Assembly: GCA_022600345.1 (NCBI GenBank)
Contig: JAHZKP010000002.1
Location: 1-64,000 of the forward strand
Length of the DNA: 64,000 nucleotides
Origin: Alphaproteobacteria bacterium
GTDB lineage: Bacteria; Pseudomonadota; Alphaproteobacteria; Rhizobiales; Hyphomicrobiaceae
Reading direction: 5' to 3'
Under the pieces are notes generated by a model, which had not been told where the DNA came from, searched no databases, and was given only the letters and a program-made list of their open reading frames with translations. Positions 42,520 through 51,588 of the stretch are shown here, in pieces. Position numbers and translations under genes: made by a program. How positions within the stretch are numbered: position 1 is the first letter of the stretch; each line of letters begins with the position of its first letter.

Positions 42520-45500
42520 ATGGGGACTGGGAAAGTTATGACGATCCAAGACGATCACGCCGCCCGCGATCAGGAATTTGCCGATGGCATCCGCTCCGAA
42601 TTTGAGAACGGTAGCGATGAAAACGTTGACTCGAATGTCCTTGCCCAGGACATGCGCTCGATCCTGAAGCTGATTGCCACGCAGATCGAAGACGTCGACC
42701 GCCGGCACACCAAGGTGCTTGGCGAGGTGCAAGAGCGTCTCCAGTCGATGAGCGAAGAGGCCAGCGCCACGCGCCAGCAGGTGCCAGCAGCCTACGCTCC
42801 CGCATTCGAGCGCATCCAGGACGGCATCCAGCTTCTGACCGGCCTGGTCGCAGAATCCGAAAGCGGCTCGGCCAGAAACGCACCTGGAGCTGGCAACCAG
42901 TCCGGCGACCAGTCGCCTGCCGATACCGCACCCCGATCTGAGCCGGCAGCTCAGACACCGATAGCTGACGCCCCATCGCTTGATTTGACTGCCCAGGAGG
43001 CAACCGGCGTTTGCCCGTCGCCTGACGCCCAATCTGAGGATTCAGATCCATTCTTGAACCAGCAGCCAGAGCCACTCGGGCACGCCTGCGATACTGACAT
43101 GAGTACCGATGATATGGTGATCACCGACAATGCCGCCGACCGCTGGGACTTCGACGACGAAGATCTGACGCCTGCCGGCACAGCCACCGACGGCGATAAC
43201 TTTGGCAGTCATTCCTCTAAGCCCGCCAGCGACGCCTCAAGTGATCAGGCGCTCATCGGCAATCAGGATGACGAAGCCCTGGAAGACGCAGCCAAAGACG
43301 GCGATGCACCCCAGGCCGTTGTTGACACAGTCGAGGCAAAGCCAACTGCCCGCGCCGAACCGCCTGTCTTCGCCAGCATCCCCGGCAACGTCGATCAGGA
43401 CTGGAGCGAAACCGACGCAGAAGCCCTGACCCAGGTCTACGAAGCAGTCCACGAGGCCTATGCCGCCAAGCCGCAAGCCGCAAGACAACCTGAAGCAGGC
43501 GTCTCCTCCCAGGCCTTGTTTGCTGCCGCCCCCTCCGTTGCCGAAGCGCCTGCCGCCCCTGTCGCAGCTCCCTCGCCCGTCATCGAAACCCAACCATCGC
43601 AGCCCTGCTCCAAGGCCTGCATTTCCGAAATCGCACCCGCCATCGAACAGGCTTGGCTTGAAGAACGCTTTGCCGATATCGCCGATAAAATCCAGGACGC
43701 GCTCAGCGAAATTCGCGATGACTCTGCGCTAAACGATCTCAGCAGTCGCTTCGGTGAATTCGAGCAGCGCCTGGGTTCCGCCTTGGAAGACGTTGCAACC
43801 CGCAACGACCTGGAGGCGCTGAAGTCGGCCGAAACCCAGATCGACTCGATGGTGGGCTACTTCGAACGCGTCGAATCTCAACTCGGCCGTATCGACAACC
43901 TGGAAGCCCAGCTCGAAGCCATCATGGACCGGGTTTCCGACGACCACCTGATGCAACTGTTCGCGCAAAACGCTCCCCAATCGGGCGATTACGAAAAGAT
44001 CGCCGACGCCGCGGCCGCGAATGCCGCGCAGCGTTTCCTCACGGATTTCGGCGGCAGCACCAAGGGTGCCGGAGTCGAGGATCTGCGCGACGCGTTGACC
44101 GCATTCATGGAAGAACGCCGTCTCCACGACAATGAATCAGCCGGAATGCTAGATACAATTCAGCAGGCCCTGATCCGCGTCTTGGATCGTGTCGATGTTC
44201 TCGAGGGCGCTGCCCCTTACCCTGAAATGACCGCTGAAAACGATTTTGGCAAACCGGCTGCACCTGCACCTCAGGCCACTTACCCTGGTGACTTGGAACA
44301 GGGGTTTGAGCCCGAGGCCGACCAGCAGCCGGCCAAGCCGGAAGCCGCGATTGCCAACGCCGGGTTCGATACAGAACTAGATCCTGAATTCGACCCAGAG
44401 TTCGATCCAGTCTTCGAGCCGGAACCGGCCCCCGCACCTCAAACCGGTTTCGATCAAGGCCCGGCTTCGGCCCACGACTTCAACAGCGATTCCGATCTAG
44501 AATCCGACTTCGCGCCAACGCCCTCGACGGTAAACGAACCTGCCCCCGCGCCATCAATGGAGGAAGGTAAGTCGAACCTTCGCCCTGAGCGCCGCGAGCG
44601 CGACTATTCGCAAACCCAGTTGGAATATCCAGCCGCCGTAATGGGCGCCACCGCAAGTGCTGCCCCCGAAACCGAAACCGAAACCGCAACCGAAACCGAA
44701 GCAGCGATGGCGCCTGCAGCCGTCTTCGAGGACCCAATCGTCCCCGCCGGGTTCCCTGAAGAGGAGGGCCAGCGGGAACTGGTCAATCCGCACGCCGCTG
44801 CCGGTGACGTGCCCAACACCGACGACGTGCCAACGCGTATCCTGACCCCGGAATCGGCTGACCTCGACACCGTGCCGGCCCAAGCCTATGACGACCCGTC
44901 CCACCAGCTTCCGCAAGCCAATGAAGATGGCGACTGGCAGCAGAAAGAAGAACAACCCCGGGGTAGCGCCATCGACCGCCTGCGCCAGGAATTCATCCAG
45001 GATGCCAAGCGCGCTCGCGAGCGGGCTGCCGAGCAGGCCCTGGCCGACGAGCAGAACGCGCATTCCCAGGAAACGCCCGGCCGCAAAATCAAGCTGCCAG
45101 GCCTGTCGAAGATCGGGCTGAAAGGGCTTGGCGGTCGCAAGGAAGCTGCCGACCCGCAGATTACACCAGAGCTGCCCGGCTCAACCCACGCCGTCGATAC
45201 TGACGTGACCGCAACAGCAACTGCCGATACGCCTAAGTCTCGCCTCTCACTGCCGAAAAGCAAGCTGTTGGTCGGTGCGGTCATTGTCCTGTTCGCAACC
45301 GCCGGCGCCCTCCTGATGATGCGCGACAAGACCCAGACCGCGAATGTCGAGCCGCCTGCTCCCATCGAGCGGCAGTTGCAGGGTAGCGCTTCTGGCCCCG
45401 AATTGGCTGGTCCTGAAGACAACGGCCCCGAAGTCACCGGCGATCACGCCACTAATGCGCCAGGGCCGCAAGGTCGCCTTGATGGTGGGCGTGTCTATGA

Positions 45501-46440
45501 AGGCGGCTTCAACTACGATGTGCCAGCCGGCTCAACGAAGACATCCGCGATGACGCTTGACGGTGTCGCTGTCGCCGAACTCGACAAGGCCCCCGATCCC
45601 CGCAAACTCGCTGATGCACGTCGCCATCGCGCACTGGCCAAGATGTCTTCAGACCTGGGAGCCGCCGCCGCCTACGCCACGCCCGCCAGCCTGATGCCCG
45701 ATAAATCCATCCAGCAGGCCGCGCTGGGCACGGATTCTTCCGTTGCATCGGCTCGCAAAGGCAACCAGCTCAATCTGCCGCCAGCAACCGTTGGTCCGCT
45801 CTCATTGCGTCTGGCGGCCGCCAAGGGAGATCCTTCCGCCCAGTTTGAGGTCGCAGCCCGTCTGGCAGGTGGAACTGGAACCAAACAGAACCTCAAGGAA
45901 GCCGTTCGCTGGTATAGCCGCTCCGCCGCCCAGGGTTTCGCCCAGGCCCACTATCGCCTCGGCACACTTTATGAGCGCGGTCTTGGCGTCGAAAAAGATC
46001 TGGCCCGCTCCAGCCTGTGGTATCAGCGCGCCGCCGCCAAAGGCAACGTCAAGGCAATGCATAACCTGGCCGTAGTCAGTGCCGGCAGCCAGGCCGGCGG
46101 ACCTGACTACAAGACGGCCGCCAGGTGGTTCGGACAAGCCGCCGACTATGGCCTTGCCGACAGCCAGTTCAACATGGCGGTGCTGTTTGAAAACGGCCTT
46201 GGCGTCGAGAAGGATCTCAAAAAGGCCTACCTCTACTATTCGCTGGCCGCCCACCAGGGTGACGAGCAGGCCGTTAAGCGCCGCGATGAGGTTCGCGCCC
46301 AGCTCTCACCAACCGTGCTCAGCAAGGTCGATAGCCAGATCAAGAACTTCCGCCCCAAGAAGTCCGATAAGGTGGTCAACGATGCCCGTGCTGCCGGAGA
46401 AGACTGGAAGAAGCGCGCCGACCATAGCTACAATCGGTAA
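42520..46440 (+). CDS. PodJ-like SEL1-repeat polarity/localisation protein
   Basis: A 1306-residue protein. The first 900 residues are acidic, low-complexity and partly coiled coil, with repeats such as DPEFDPEFDPVFEPEP and ETETETATETEA. A membrane helix follows at about 916-936, then a periplasmic region with SEL1 repeats at about 1110-1255 (AVRWYSRSAAQGFAQAHYRLGTLYERG, LVLF-type repeats). This layout, with a large cytoplasmic scaffold, one helix and a SEL1 domain outside, matches PodJ, which marks a cell pole in Caulobacter and relatives. Peptidoglycan-linked functions are also possible. ATG 42538 (GGGAAAG upstream) is an alternative start. Confidence 0.85.
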   Translation: MGTGKVMTIQDDHAARDQEFADGIRSEFENGSDENVDSNVLAQDMRSILKLIATQIEDVDRRHTKVLGEVQERLQSMSEEASATRQQVPAAYAPAFERIQDGIQLLTGLVAESESGSARNAPGAGNQSGDQSPADTAPRSEPAAQTPIADAPSLDLTAQEATGVCPSPDAQSEDSDPFLNQQPEPLGHACDTDMSTDDMVITDNAADRWDFDDEDLTPAGTATDGDNFGSHSSKPASDASSDQALIGNQDDEALEDAAKDGDAPQAVVDTVEAKPTARAEPPVFASIPGNVDQDWSETDAEALTQVYEAVHEAYAAKPQAARQPEAGVSSQALFAAAPSVAEAPAAPVAAPSPVIETQPSQPCSKACISEIAPAIEQAWLEERFADIADKIQDALSEIRDDSALNDLSSRFGEFEQRLGSALEDVATRNDLEALKSAETQIDSMVGYFERVESQLGRIDNLEAQLEAIMDRVSDDHLMQLFAQNAPQSGDYEKIADAAAANAAQRFLTDFGGSTKGAGVEDLRDALTAFMEERRLHDNESAGMLDTIQQALIRVLDRVDVLEGAAPYPEMTAENDFGKPAAPAPQATYPGDLEQGFEPEADQQPAKPEAAIANAGFDTELDPEFDPEFDPVFEPEPAPAPQTGFDQGPASAHDFNSDSDLESDFAPTPSTVNEPAPAPSMEEGKSNLRPERRERDYSQTQLEYPAAVMGATASAAPETETETATETEAAMAPAAVFEDPIVPAGFPEEEGQRELVNPHAAAGDVPNTDDVPTRILTPESADLDTVPAQAYDDPSHQLPQANEDGDWQQKEEQPRGSAIDRLRQEFIQDAKRARERAAEQALADEQNAHSQETPGRKIKLPGLSKIGLKGLGGRKEAADPQITPELPGSTHAVDTDVTATATADTPKSRLSLPKSKLLVGAVIVLFATAGALLMMRDKTQTANVEPPAPIERQLQGSASGPELAGPEDNGPEVTGDHATNAPGPQGRLDGGRVYEGGFNYDVPAGSTKTSAMTLDGVAVAELDKAPDPRKLADARRHRALAKMSSDLGAAAAYATPASLMPDKSIQQAALGTDSSVASARKGNQLNLPPATVGPLSLRLAAAKGDPSAQFEVAARLAGGTGTKQNLKEAVRWYSRSAAQGFAQAHYRLGTLYERGLGVEKDLARSSLWYQRAAAKGNVKAMHNLAVVSAGSQAGGPDYKTAARWFGQAADYGLADSQFNMAVLFENGLGVEKDLKKAYLYYSLAAHQGDEQAVKRRDEVRAQLSPTVLSKVDSQIKNFRPKKSDKVVNDARAAGEDWKKRADHSYNR

Positions 46441-46488
46441 CGGGCGTCCGCACCCTGGGTTGTAAAAAAACAGAACATCAATCAATCG

Positions 46489-46511
46489 CCGCAGTGAAAC
46501 CCTCACTGCGG
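46489..46511. terminator. Bidirectional terminator hairpin
   Basis: CCGCAGTGA and TCACTGCGG form a perfect 9-bp stem with a 5-base loop between two convergent genes. An A-run upstream (46463-46469) and a T-rich stretch downstream flank it, so it could end transcripts from both sides. Confidence 0.7.
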
Positions 46512-46558
46512 TGTTCCTGTTTGCAGGCCAGAACCATCGACCGGCCTGTGAGTCAATA

Positions 46559-48688
46559 TCAATAACGTGACTGCGCGCGGCGTATTTGAACCAGCTTTTC
46601 GGACGCCGCCAACGCTTCCCCTAGGGTCGAAATCCCATTGGCTTCCAGAAGATCGACCATCTTCAAGAACACGTAGGCCGTCGCTAGTGAATCGCCCAAT
46701 GCCGTGTGGCGGGTCTCTTCCGGGATCTCGATTGAGAACCGCTCGGCAACCGCATCGAGTGTGTGTTGGTCGGTGTGATCGTGAACAATCGCCGACAATA
46801 GGACTGTATCGAGCACTGGGTTGTCGAGCCGAACTCCGGTCCGGTCCTGCTTCAGCTCGATGAAGCGCAAATCAAATGCCGCATTATGGGCGACCAGCAC
46901 GGCATCGCCGACATAATCGCGGAACCGCGGCAGGATTTCCTCAACTGGAGGCTGGTCTGCCACCATGTCTTCGCTGATGTGATGCACCAGGGTTGAACTC
47001 TTGGGGATCGACCGTCCCGGATTGATCAGCCGGTCGAAGCTCTCGCCCGTCAGAACCCGGCCATTGACGATGCGCACGCCGGCAATCGAGATCATCTCAT
47101 CACCGTTACTTGGTTCCAGCCCGGTTGTTTCCGTATCGAAAACAACATAGGTCAGGTCGCGAAGCCGCCGTTGCGCCAGATCGCCCGTCGGGGCGCCGCG
47201 CTGCAACAGGTCGAAGTCGTAGAATTCCAGTCGAACCGGTGGCGCCCCGCTAGTCTGCGCTGAATGTTCTGCCACTGGATCGGGCATCGGCAGTCGCAAT
47301 CGAACCCGCCCGTCCGGCATTTGCTCACACCACGCATCGCAACCGTGATGTCGCAGAATTTCGTTACCCGTCATGCGCCCGGCACCATGCTCGATTTCTT
47401 CTTCAAGCCAGCCGCACAGCGTTGAATCCCGTATCGGGTCCCCACTCCAGATGATGTCCAGATAGCGCCGTGTCTTGCCAACAGCGGCCTCGACGCTGAA
47501 CACCTGCGCTCCGGTTTCTTCGAGCACATGGCGCACCAGGCGGTCCATCAATTCGATAATCGTATTGCTATCGCAGTGGAGCCATTGAGCCTCGCCACTG
47601 ACATCGCATCTCAATACCGGATGTTCGCGGTAACGCCGCGCCAGAACGCTCAACAGATTGGCGGAATTAATGTCGCTCATCGGCCAGGCGCTGGTCGCGA
47701 TGGCCTGATATCGCCGCGTGACCTCTTCCAGCCGGTCTGAAAGTATTTTGCTTTCTTCGACAATGATGTCTTCTAGTTTGGCCCGGACATCCTCGGCAAC
47801 TGGCTTCGTATCGCTCAGCAATTCCGCGCCCATGCGAAGGGCCGCCAGCGGTCGCCTGAAATCTTCGACCACGGTTCCAAGAATGCCGTCCCGCTCGGCA
47901 AGCGTCGACATGCTCTTGGTCGCGTCCGAGAAGGTCAGAACGTAGCTTTGCGCTTCATCCTTGTCCTCATCCACCACCAGGCTCATCTTGCCCTGCAAGA
48001 CATGCCGGCCATCGGGTGTTGAGAAAACGAATGGGGCGTGTAGGTAGTCGGGATGGGATTTGTAGCGCCCCGAAGTGAACCGATTGGTGAGCCGTTCCAA
48101 TGTGTTGAGAAATGGCGGCCGGTTGACGACTGTAAAAATCGAGCGGCCAAGCCCCAGGTCTCCGCTGAAGTAGAGTGACTTCAATGCCTGGCGGTTATAA
48201 AGCAGCACCTGATGATCCAGGTTGCATACGATCACGCCCTCGTTGAGATCGCGCAGCACGGTTTCCAGGCGCAGTCGTTGCCGGTCGAGCGATTGCGTCG
48301 CCGCCTCCACCTTGGCGTCGACGTTCTCGCGCAGCGTGCGCATCGCGTCACTGGCCTCTCGAATGGTCGGGCCCAGAATACCCAGGTAGCGGGCTTCATC
48401 TTGCTGCAGATCGTTGCCTGGATTGGCATGCATCCGTGTTTGCAAATCCCTGGCGACCGCAACGATCGGTTGAGCCACGTGGGTATCGAACTGTTGCGCC
48501 ACCCATCCGACAATTCCCACCAGCGCGAAACTTGCAACGCCGCCAAACAGTACCAGTTGCGGTGTCGGGTCGTCCTCCATGCGCAATGCTGCAAGATATA
48601 GCGACACCGCGATAACCGCAGGGATCGCCGCCGCGATCAGCCCGAAAAACAACAAGAAACGAACGCGCAGGCTCAGTCGCTCAAGCAT
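46559..48688 (-). CDS. Pseudo-histidine-kinase fused to DEDDh 3'-5' exonuclease
   Basis: A 709-residue membrane protein. Two N-terminal helices (about 11-33 and 45-63) are followed by a coiled coil, a PAS domain (about 142-255) and a kinase-like region. The H-box reads VVEDFRRPLAAL, with Glu275 where the phospho-accepting histidine belongs; the ATP-site Asn and the DxGxG aspartate are also lost (LMDRLVRHV, IIWSGDPI). From about 512 comes a DnaQ-type exonuclease with all catalytic residues: Asp518 and Glu520 (DTETTG), Asp606, His661 and Asp666. It begins one base after the CheY-like gene. DnaQ-like genes accompany VC2705-type symporters elsewhere; function is unknown. Confidence 0.9.
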   Translation of the reverse strand: MLERLSLRVRFLLFFGLIAAAIPAVIAVSLYLAALRMEDDPTPQLVLFGGVASFALVGIVGWVAQQFDTHVAQPIVAVARDLQTRMHANPGNDLQQDEARYLGILGPTIREASDAMRTLRENVDAKVEAATQSLDRQRLRLETVLRDLNEGVIVCNLDHQVLLYNRQALKSLYFSGDLGLGRSIFTVVNRPPFLNTLERLTNRFTSGRYKSHPDYLHAPFVFSTPDGRHVLQGKMSLVVDEDKDEAQSYVLTFSDATKSMSTLAERDGILGTVVEDFRRPLAALRMGAELLSDTKPVAEDVRAKLEDIIVEESKILSDRLEEVTRRYQAIATSAWPMSDINSANLLSVLARRYREHPVLRCDVSGEAQWLHCDSNTIIELMDRLVRHVLEETGAQVFSVEAAVGKTRRYLDIIWSGDPIRDSTLCGWLEEEIEHGAGRMTGNEILRHHGCDAWCEQMPDGRVRLRLPMPDPVAEHSAQTSGAPPVRLEFYDFDLLQRGAPTGDLAQRRLRDLTYVVFDTETTGLEPSNGDEMISIAGVRIVNGRVLTGESFDRLINPGRSIPKSSTLVHHISEDMVADQPPVEEILPRFRDYVGDAVLVAHNAAFDLRFIELKQDRTGVRLDNPVLDTVLLSAIVHDHTDQHTLDAVAERFSIEIPEETRHTALGDSLATAYVFLKMVDLLEANGISTLGEALAASEKLVQIRRAQSRY

Positions 48689-48689
48689 G

Positions 48690-49094
48690 CTAGTGCTGGC
48701 CCTCCGACGGGCTCCCATTCAATAGTGTTCCTACAGCCGAGATGACATCGGCAGACGAGAACGGCTTCTTCAGGTAGCCGTCCGCCCCCATTGCCATGGC
48801 TTTTTCGACTGCCACATCCTTGCATTGTGCGCTCACGATCAGGATTCGCATGGCACCGAGCCTGGGGTCCGCCCTGGCAGCCTGGCAAACTTCATATCCG
48901 TTGAGTTTGGGCATCGTCAGATCGAGCAGCAGCAATTGCGGTTGCGACGATTGCAGTGCGTCGATTGCCTGCGCGCCGTCCTCCACGCAAGTGACGTCGT
49001 AGCCTTGCCCCTCCAGAAGGAACTGCATTGCAAAGCAGATATTCTTTTCATCGTCGGCAATCAGTATCGATGCCGCGTCTCGTTGCTTTTCCAA
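48690..49094 (-). CDS. CheY-like single-domain response regulator
   Basis: A 134-residue stand-alone receiver with phospho-acceptor Asp58 (LLLLDLTMPKLNGYEV), the acidic pair DDE near the N terminus and the conserved Lys in YLKKPFSS. It has no output domain. It starts at a TTG (49094) with GGAG 8 bases upstream; the next ATG would remove the first acidic residues of the fold, so the rare start is favoured. Its stop lies one base before the start of the exonuclease gene, so the two are co-translated and probably act together. Confidence 0.88.
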   Translation of the reverse strand: MEKQRDAASILIADDEKNICFAMQFLLEGQGYDVTCVEDGAQAIDALQSSQPQLLLLDLTMPKLNGYEVCQAARADPRLGAMRILIVSAQCKDVAVEKAMAMGADGYLKKPFSSADVISAVGTLLNGSPSEGQH

Positions 49095-49453
49095 AGACCA
49101 ACTCTCCAGGAAGGATCCGTTTAACTGTCCACTTGTAGTTTAATGTTGCGCATCAAAGCATCCCCTCCCCCACCCCGTCTTTGATCTAACACCGGTTGTG
49201 CAATGCACGATCGCCAACGATTTGCGGTTAGGGTTTTCCTGCGCCCAATTCATTTATTTCCGGGGTTGTGCGTTGATATTGCGCTGCAACAGCAGCTCCA
49301 ACACAACTAATTACTCGTTGCATCTTTCCTTAAAAATGAAAATGTTGCGCCAGCCCCATAGGTGTCATGGGGGTAATACGTCTCGATTCAAGAGGCTGGC
49401 TTCAACAAACCGCCTGCTCCTGCACGGAGCAGAAGAGGGGAGAACTCCAAGTT
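49095..49453. promoter_or_regulatory. Control region between CheY-like gene and symporter 2
   Basis: 359 bases without a gene. It holds a palindrome GTGC-AAT-GCAC (49198-49208), several GTTGCG/TTGC-type elements (for example around 49144, 49270-49300, 49345) and a hairpin CTGCTCC / GGAGCAG (49414-49432) in the leader of the small-subunit gene. The repeated elements could be operators for the LuxR regulator, but no site was verified. Confidence 0.45.
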
Positions 49454-49711
49454 ATGGAAAACGATAGCGATAGCGGCTATTGGGCAGCCAACGTTAGGCT
49501 GCTCAGTATACTGCTCGTCATATGGGCAGTCGTTTCATTCGGCATGGGAATCATTCTTCGCCCGATGCTTATGGACATCAAGGTCGGCGGCGTCGATCTG
49601 GGTTTCTGGATGGCTCAGAACGGTTCGATCTACGTCTTTCTCATCCTGATCTTTGTTTATGCAGTGATGATGAACGGGCTCGATCGCCAGTATAACGTAG
49701 ACGAAGAATAG
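49454..49711 (+). CDS. Symporter small subunit, DUF4212 (pair 2)
   Basis: An 85-residue membrane protein with two helices (about 15-37 and 52-75). It carries the DUF4212 pattern YWAANVRLLSILLVIWAVVSFGMGI, then FWMAQNGSIYVFLILIFVYAVMMNGLDRQY. The family is always next to VC2705-type sodium/solute symporters; here the symporter starts 20 bases later. GGGAGA lies upstream of the ATG at 49454. Confidence 0.93.
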   Translation: MENDSDSGYWAANVRLLSILLVIWAVVSFGMGIILRPMLMDIKVGGVDLGFWMAQNGSIYVFLILIFVYAVMMNGLDRQYNVDEE

Positions 49712-49731
49712 ATTTCGGAGGGAACGATCCA

Positions 49732-51504
49732 ATGGATCTCAAGACTATGACCTACCTCGTGGTGGGGGCGACGTTTGCTCTCTACCTCGGTATCGCCATA
49801 TGGGCGCGCGCCGGTTCGACCGGTGAATTCTATGCCGCTGGCCGCGGCGTCAACCCGATCGCCAATGGTATGGCAACGGCTGCTGACTGGATGTCGGCTG
49901 CTTCCTTTATTTCGATGGCCGGTCTCATCGCTTTCCAGGGCTACGAGGGCGCCAAGTTCCTCATGGGCTGGACCGGCGGTTACGTGCTGCTTGCTCTGCT
50001 TCTTGCGCCTTACCTGCGTAAGTTCGGCAAGTTCACGGTTCCCGAGTTTATCGGCGACCGCTTCTATTCAAACATGGCCCGCTTTGTTGGCGTCGTCTGT
50101 CTTATCGTGATCTCGATCACCTACATCATCGGCCAGATGAAGGGCGTCGGCGTCGCGTTCTCTCGCTTCCTCGACATGTCTTATGAGTGGGGTCTGCTGA
50201 TCGGCATCCTGATCGTGCTGTTCTACGCCACGCTCGGTGGCATGAAGGGCATCACCTACACGCAGATCGCGCAATACTGCGTCCTGATTTGCGCCTACAC
50301 AATCCCTGCGATCTTCATCTCGCTCAACATCACCGGTTCTCCGCTGCCACAGCTCGGATTGATCGGCGACCATACCGCCGCTGGTATCCCGTTGATGGAG
50401 AAGATCAACCAGACCATTACGGATCTGGGCTTCAAGGCTTACGACGCCGATCCACGCAGCTACCTCGATATGACGCTTTACACGTTGACCCTGATGATCG
50501 GTACGGCTGGTCTGCCGCACGTTATCATCCGCTTCTTCACCGTTCCAAAGGTGTCTGATGCGCGTTGGTCTGCTGGTTGGGCATTGGTCTTCATCGCGCT
50601 GCTTTACACGGTTGCACCAGCCGTTGGCGCCATGGCCCGCCTCAACGTCACCGACACCATCTGGCCGAACGGCGTAAAGGGCGAAGCAGTCCAGATCTCC
50701 GAGCTGCCAACGTGGTTCAACAACTGGGAGAACACCGGCCTCCTGAAGTATGAAGACAAGAACGGCGACGGCAAGCTCCAGTACTACAACGACAAGTCGG
50801 ATGCGATGAACGCCATCGCTGCTGAACGTGGTTGGAAAGGCAACGAGCTGACCAAATTCGACCGCGACATCATGGTTCTCGCCAACCCGGAGATTGCGCA
50901 ATTGCCCAATTGGGTGATCGCACTCGTCGCTGCCGGTGGTCTTGCCGCCGCGCTGTCGACAGCCGCCGGGCTCTTGTTGGCGATATCCTCGTCAATCTCG
51001 CACGACCTCTTCAAGGGCATAATAACGCCGGATATGTCCGAAAAGAACGAGCTGTTGACGGCCCGATTAGCAATGGTCGGTGCCATCGGGATCGCGGGCT
51101 ACTACGGGCTCTATCCGCCCGGCTTCGCAGCCCAGGTGGTGGCTTTGGCCTTCGGCCTGGCAGCCTCCTCGATATTCCCGGTATTGATGATGGGCATCTT
51201 CTCCAAGCGGGTGAACAACCACGGCGCAATCCTGGGCATGGCCTCCGGTATCGGTGTCACGCTGGCCTATATCTTCGCTTACAAGGGCTTGTTCTTCATC
51301 AAGGGCACGGAGATGTTCGCCAATACGCCTGAAAATTGGTTCATGGGCATCTCGCCGGAAGCCTTCGGTGCCATCGGCGCCCTGGTCAACTTCGTGGTCG
51401 CTTACGTTGTCTCCATGGCAACCTCGTCGCCACCCAAGGAAATCCAGGATCTCGTCGAATCGATCCGCGTTCCTCGCGGTGCCGGTGCTGCAACCGGTCA
51501 CTAA
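49732..51504 (+). CDS. VC2705-type sodium/solute symporter (pair 2)
   Basis: A 590-residue SLC5-family transporter with about 13 helices, of the VC2705 subfamily related to the acetate permease ActP. Landmarks are EFYAAGRGVNPIANGMATAADWMSAASFISMAG and FTVPEFIGDRFYSN. A large external loop (about 300-390) includes DKNGDGKLQYYND (342-354), which reads like an EF-hand calcium loop. GGAGG lies 6-10 bases before the ATG. The codons here look more biased than in neighbouring genes (many GGT, GCT, CGC), as in highly expressed genes. Substrate is inferred to be acetate or another monocarboxylate. Confidence 0.92.
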   Translation: MDLKTMTYLVVGATFALYLGIAIWARAGSTGEFYAAGRGVNPIANGMATAADWMSAASFISMAGLIAFQGYEGAKFLMGWTGGYVLLALLLAPYLRKFGKFTVPEFIGDRFYSNMARFVGVVCLIVISITYIIGQMKGVGVAFSRFLDMSYEWGLLIGILIVLFYATLGGMKGITYTQIAQYCVLICAYTIPAIFISLNITGSPLPQLGLIGDHTAAGIPLMEKINQTITDLGFKAYDADPRSYLDMTLYTLTLMIGTAGLPHVIIRFFTVPKVSDARWSAGWALVFIALLYTVAPAVGAMARLNVTDTIWPNGVKGEAVQISELPTWFNNWENTGLLKYEDKNGDGKLQYYNDKSDAMNAIAAERGWKGNELTKFDRDIMVLANPEIAQLPNWVIALVAAGGLAAALSTAAGLLLAISSSISHDLFKGIITPDMSEKNELLTARLAMVGAIGIAGYYGLYPPGFAAQVVALAFGLAASSIFPVLMMGIFSKRVNNHGAILGMASGIGVTLAYIFAYKGLFFIKGTEMFANTPENWFMGISPEAFGAIGALVNFVVAYVVSMATSSPPKEIQDLVESIRVPRGAGAATGH

Positions 51505-51554
51505 GACCGACCCAGGCGGCATTTGCCCCTGACAAAGTCTGAAACAGAAAATAA

Positions 51555-51588
51555 ACGGGCCCCGTAACGCTTGCGGGGCCCGTTTTTT
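51555..51588 (+). terminator. Intrinsic terminator after symporter 2
   Basis: CGGGCCCCG and CGGGGCCCG pair perfectly around TAACGCTTG and are followed by six T residues, about 50 bases after the stop. Confidence 0.95.
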
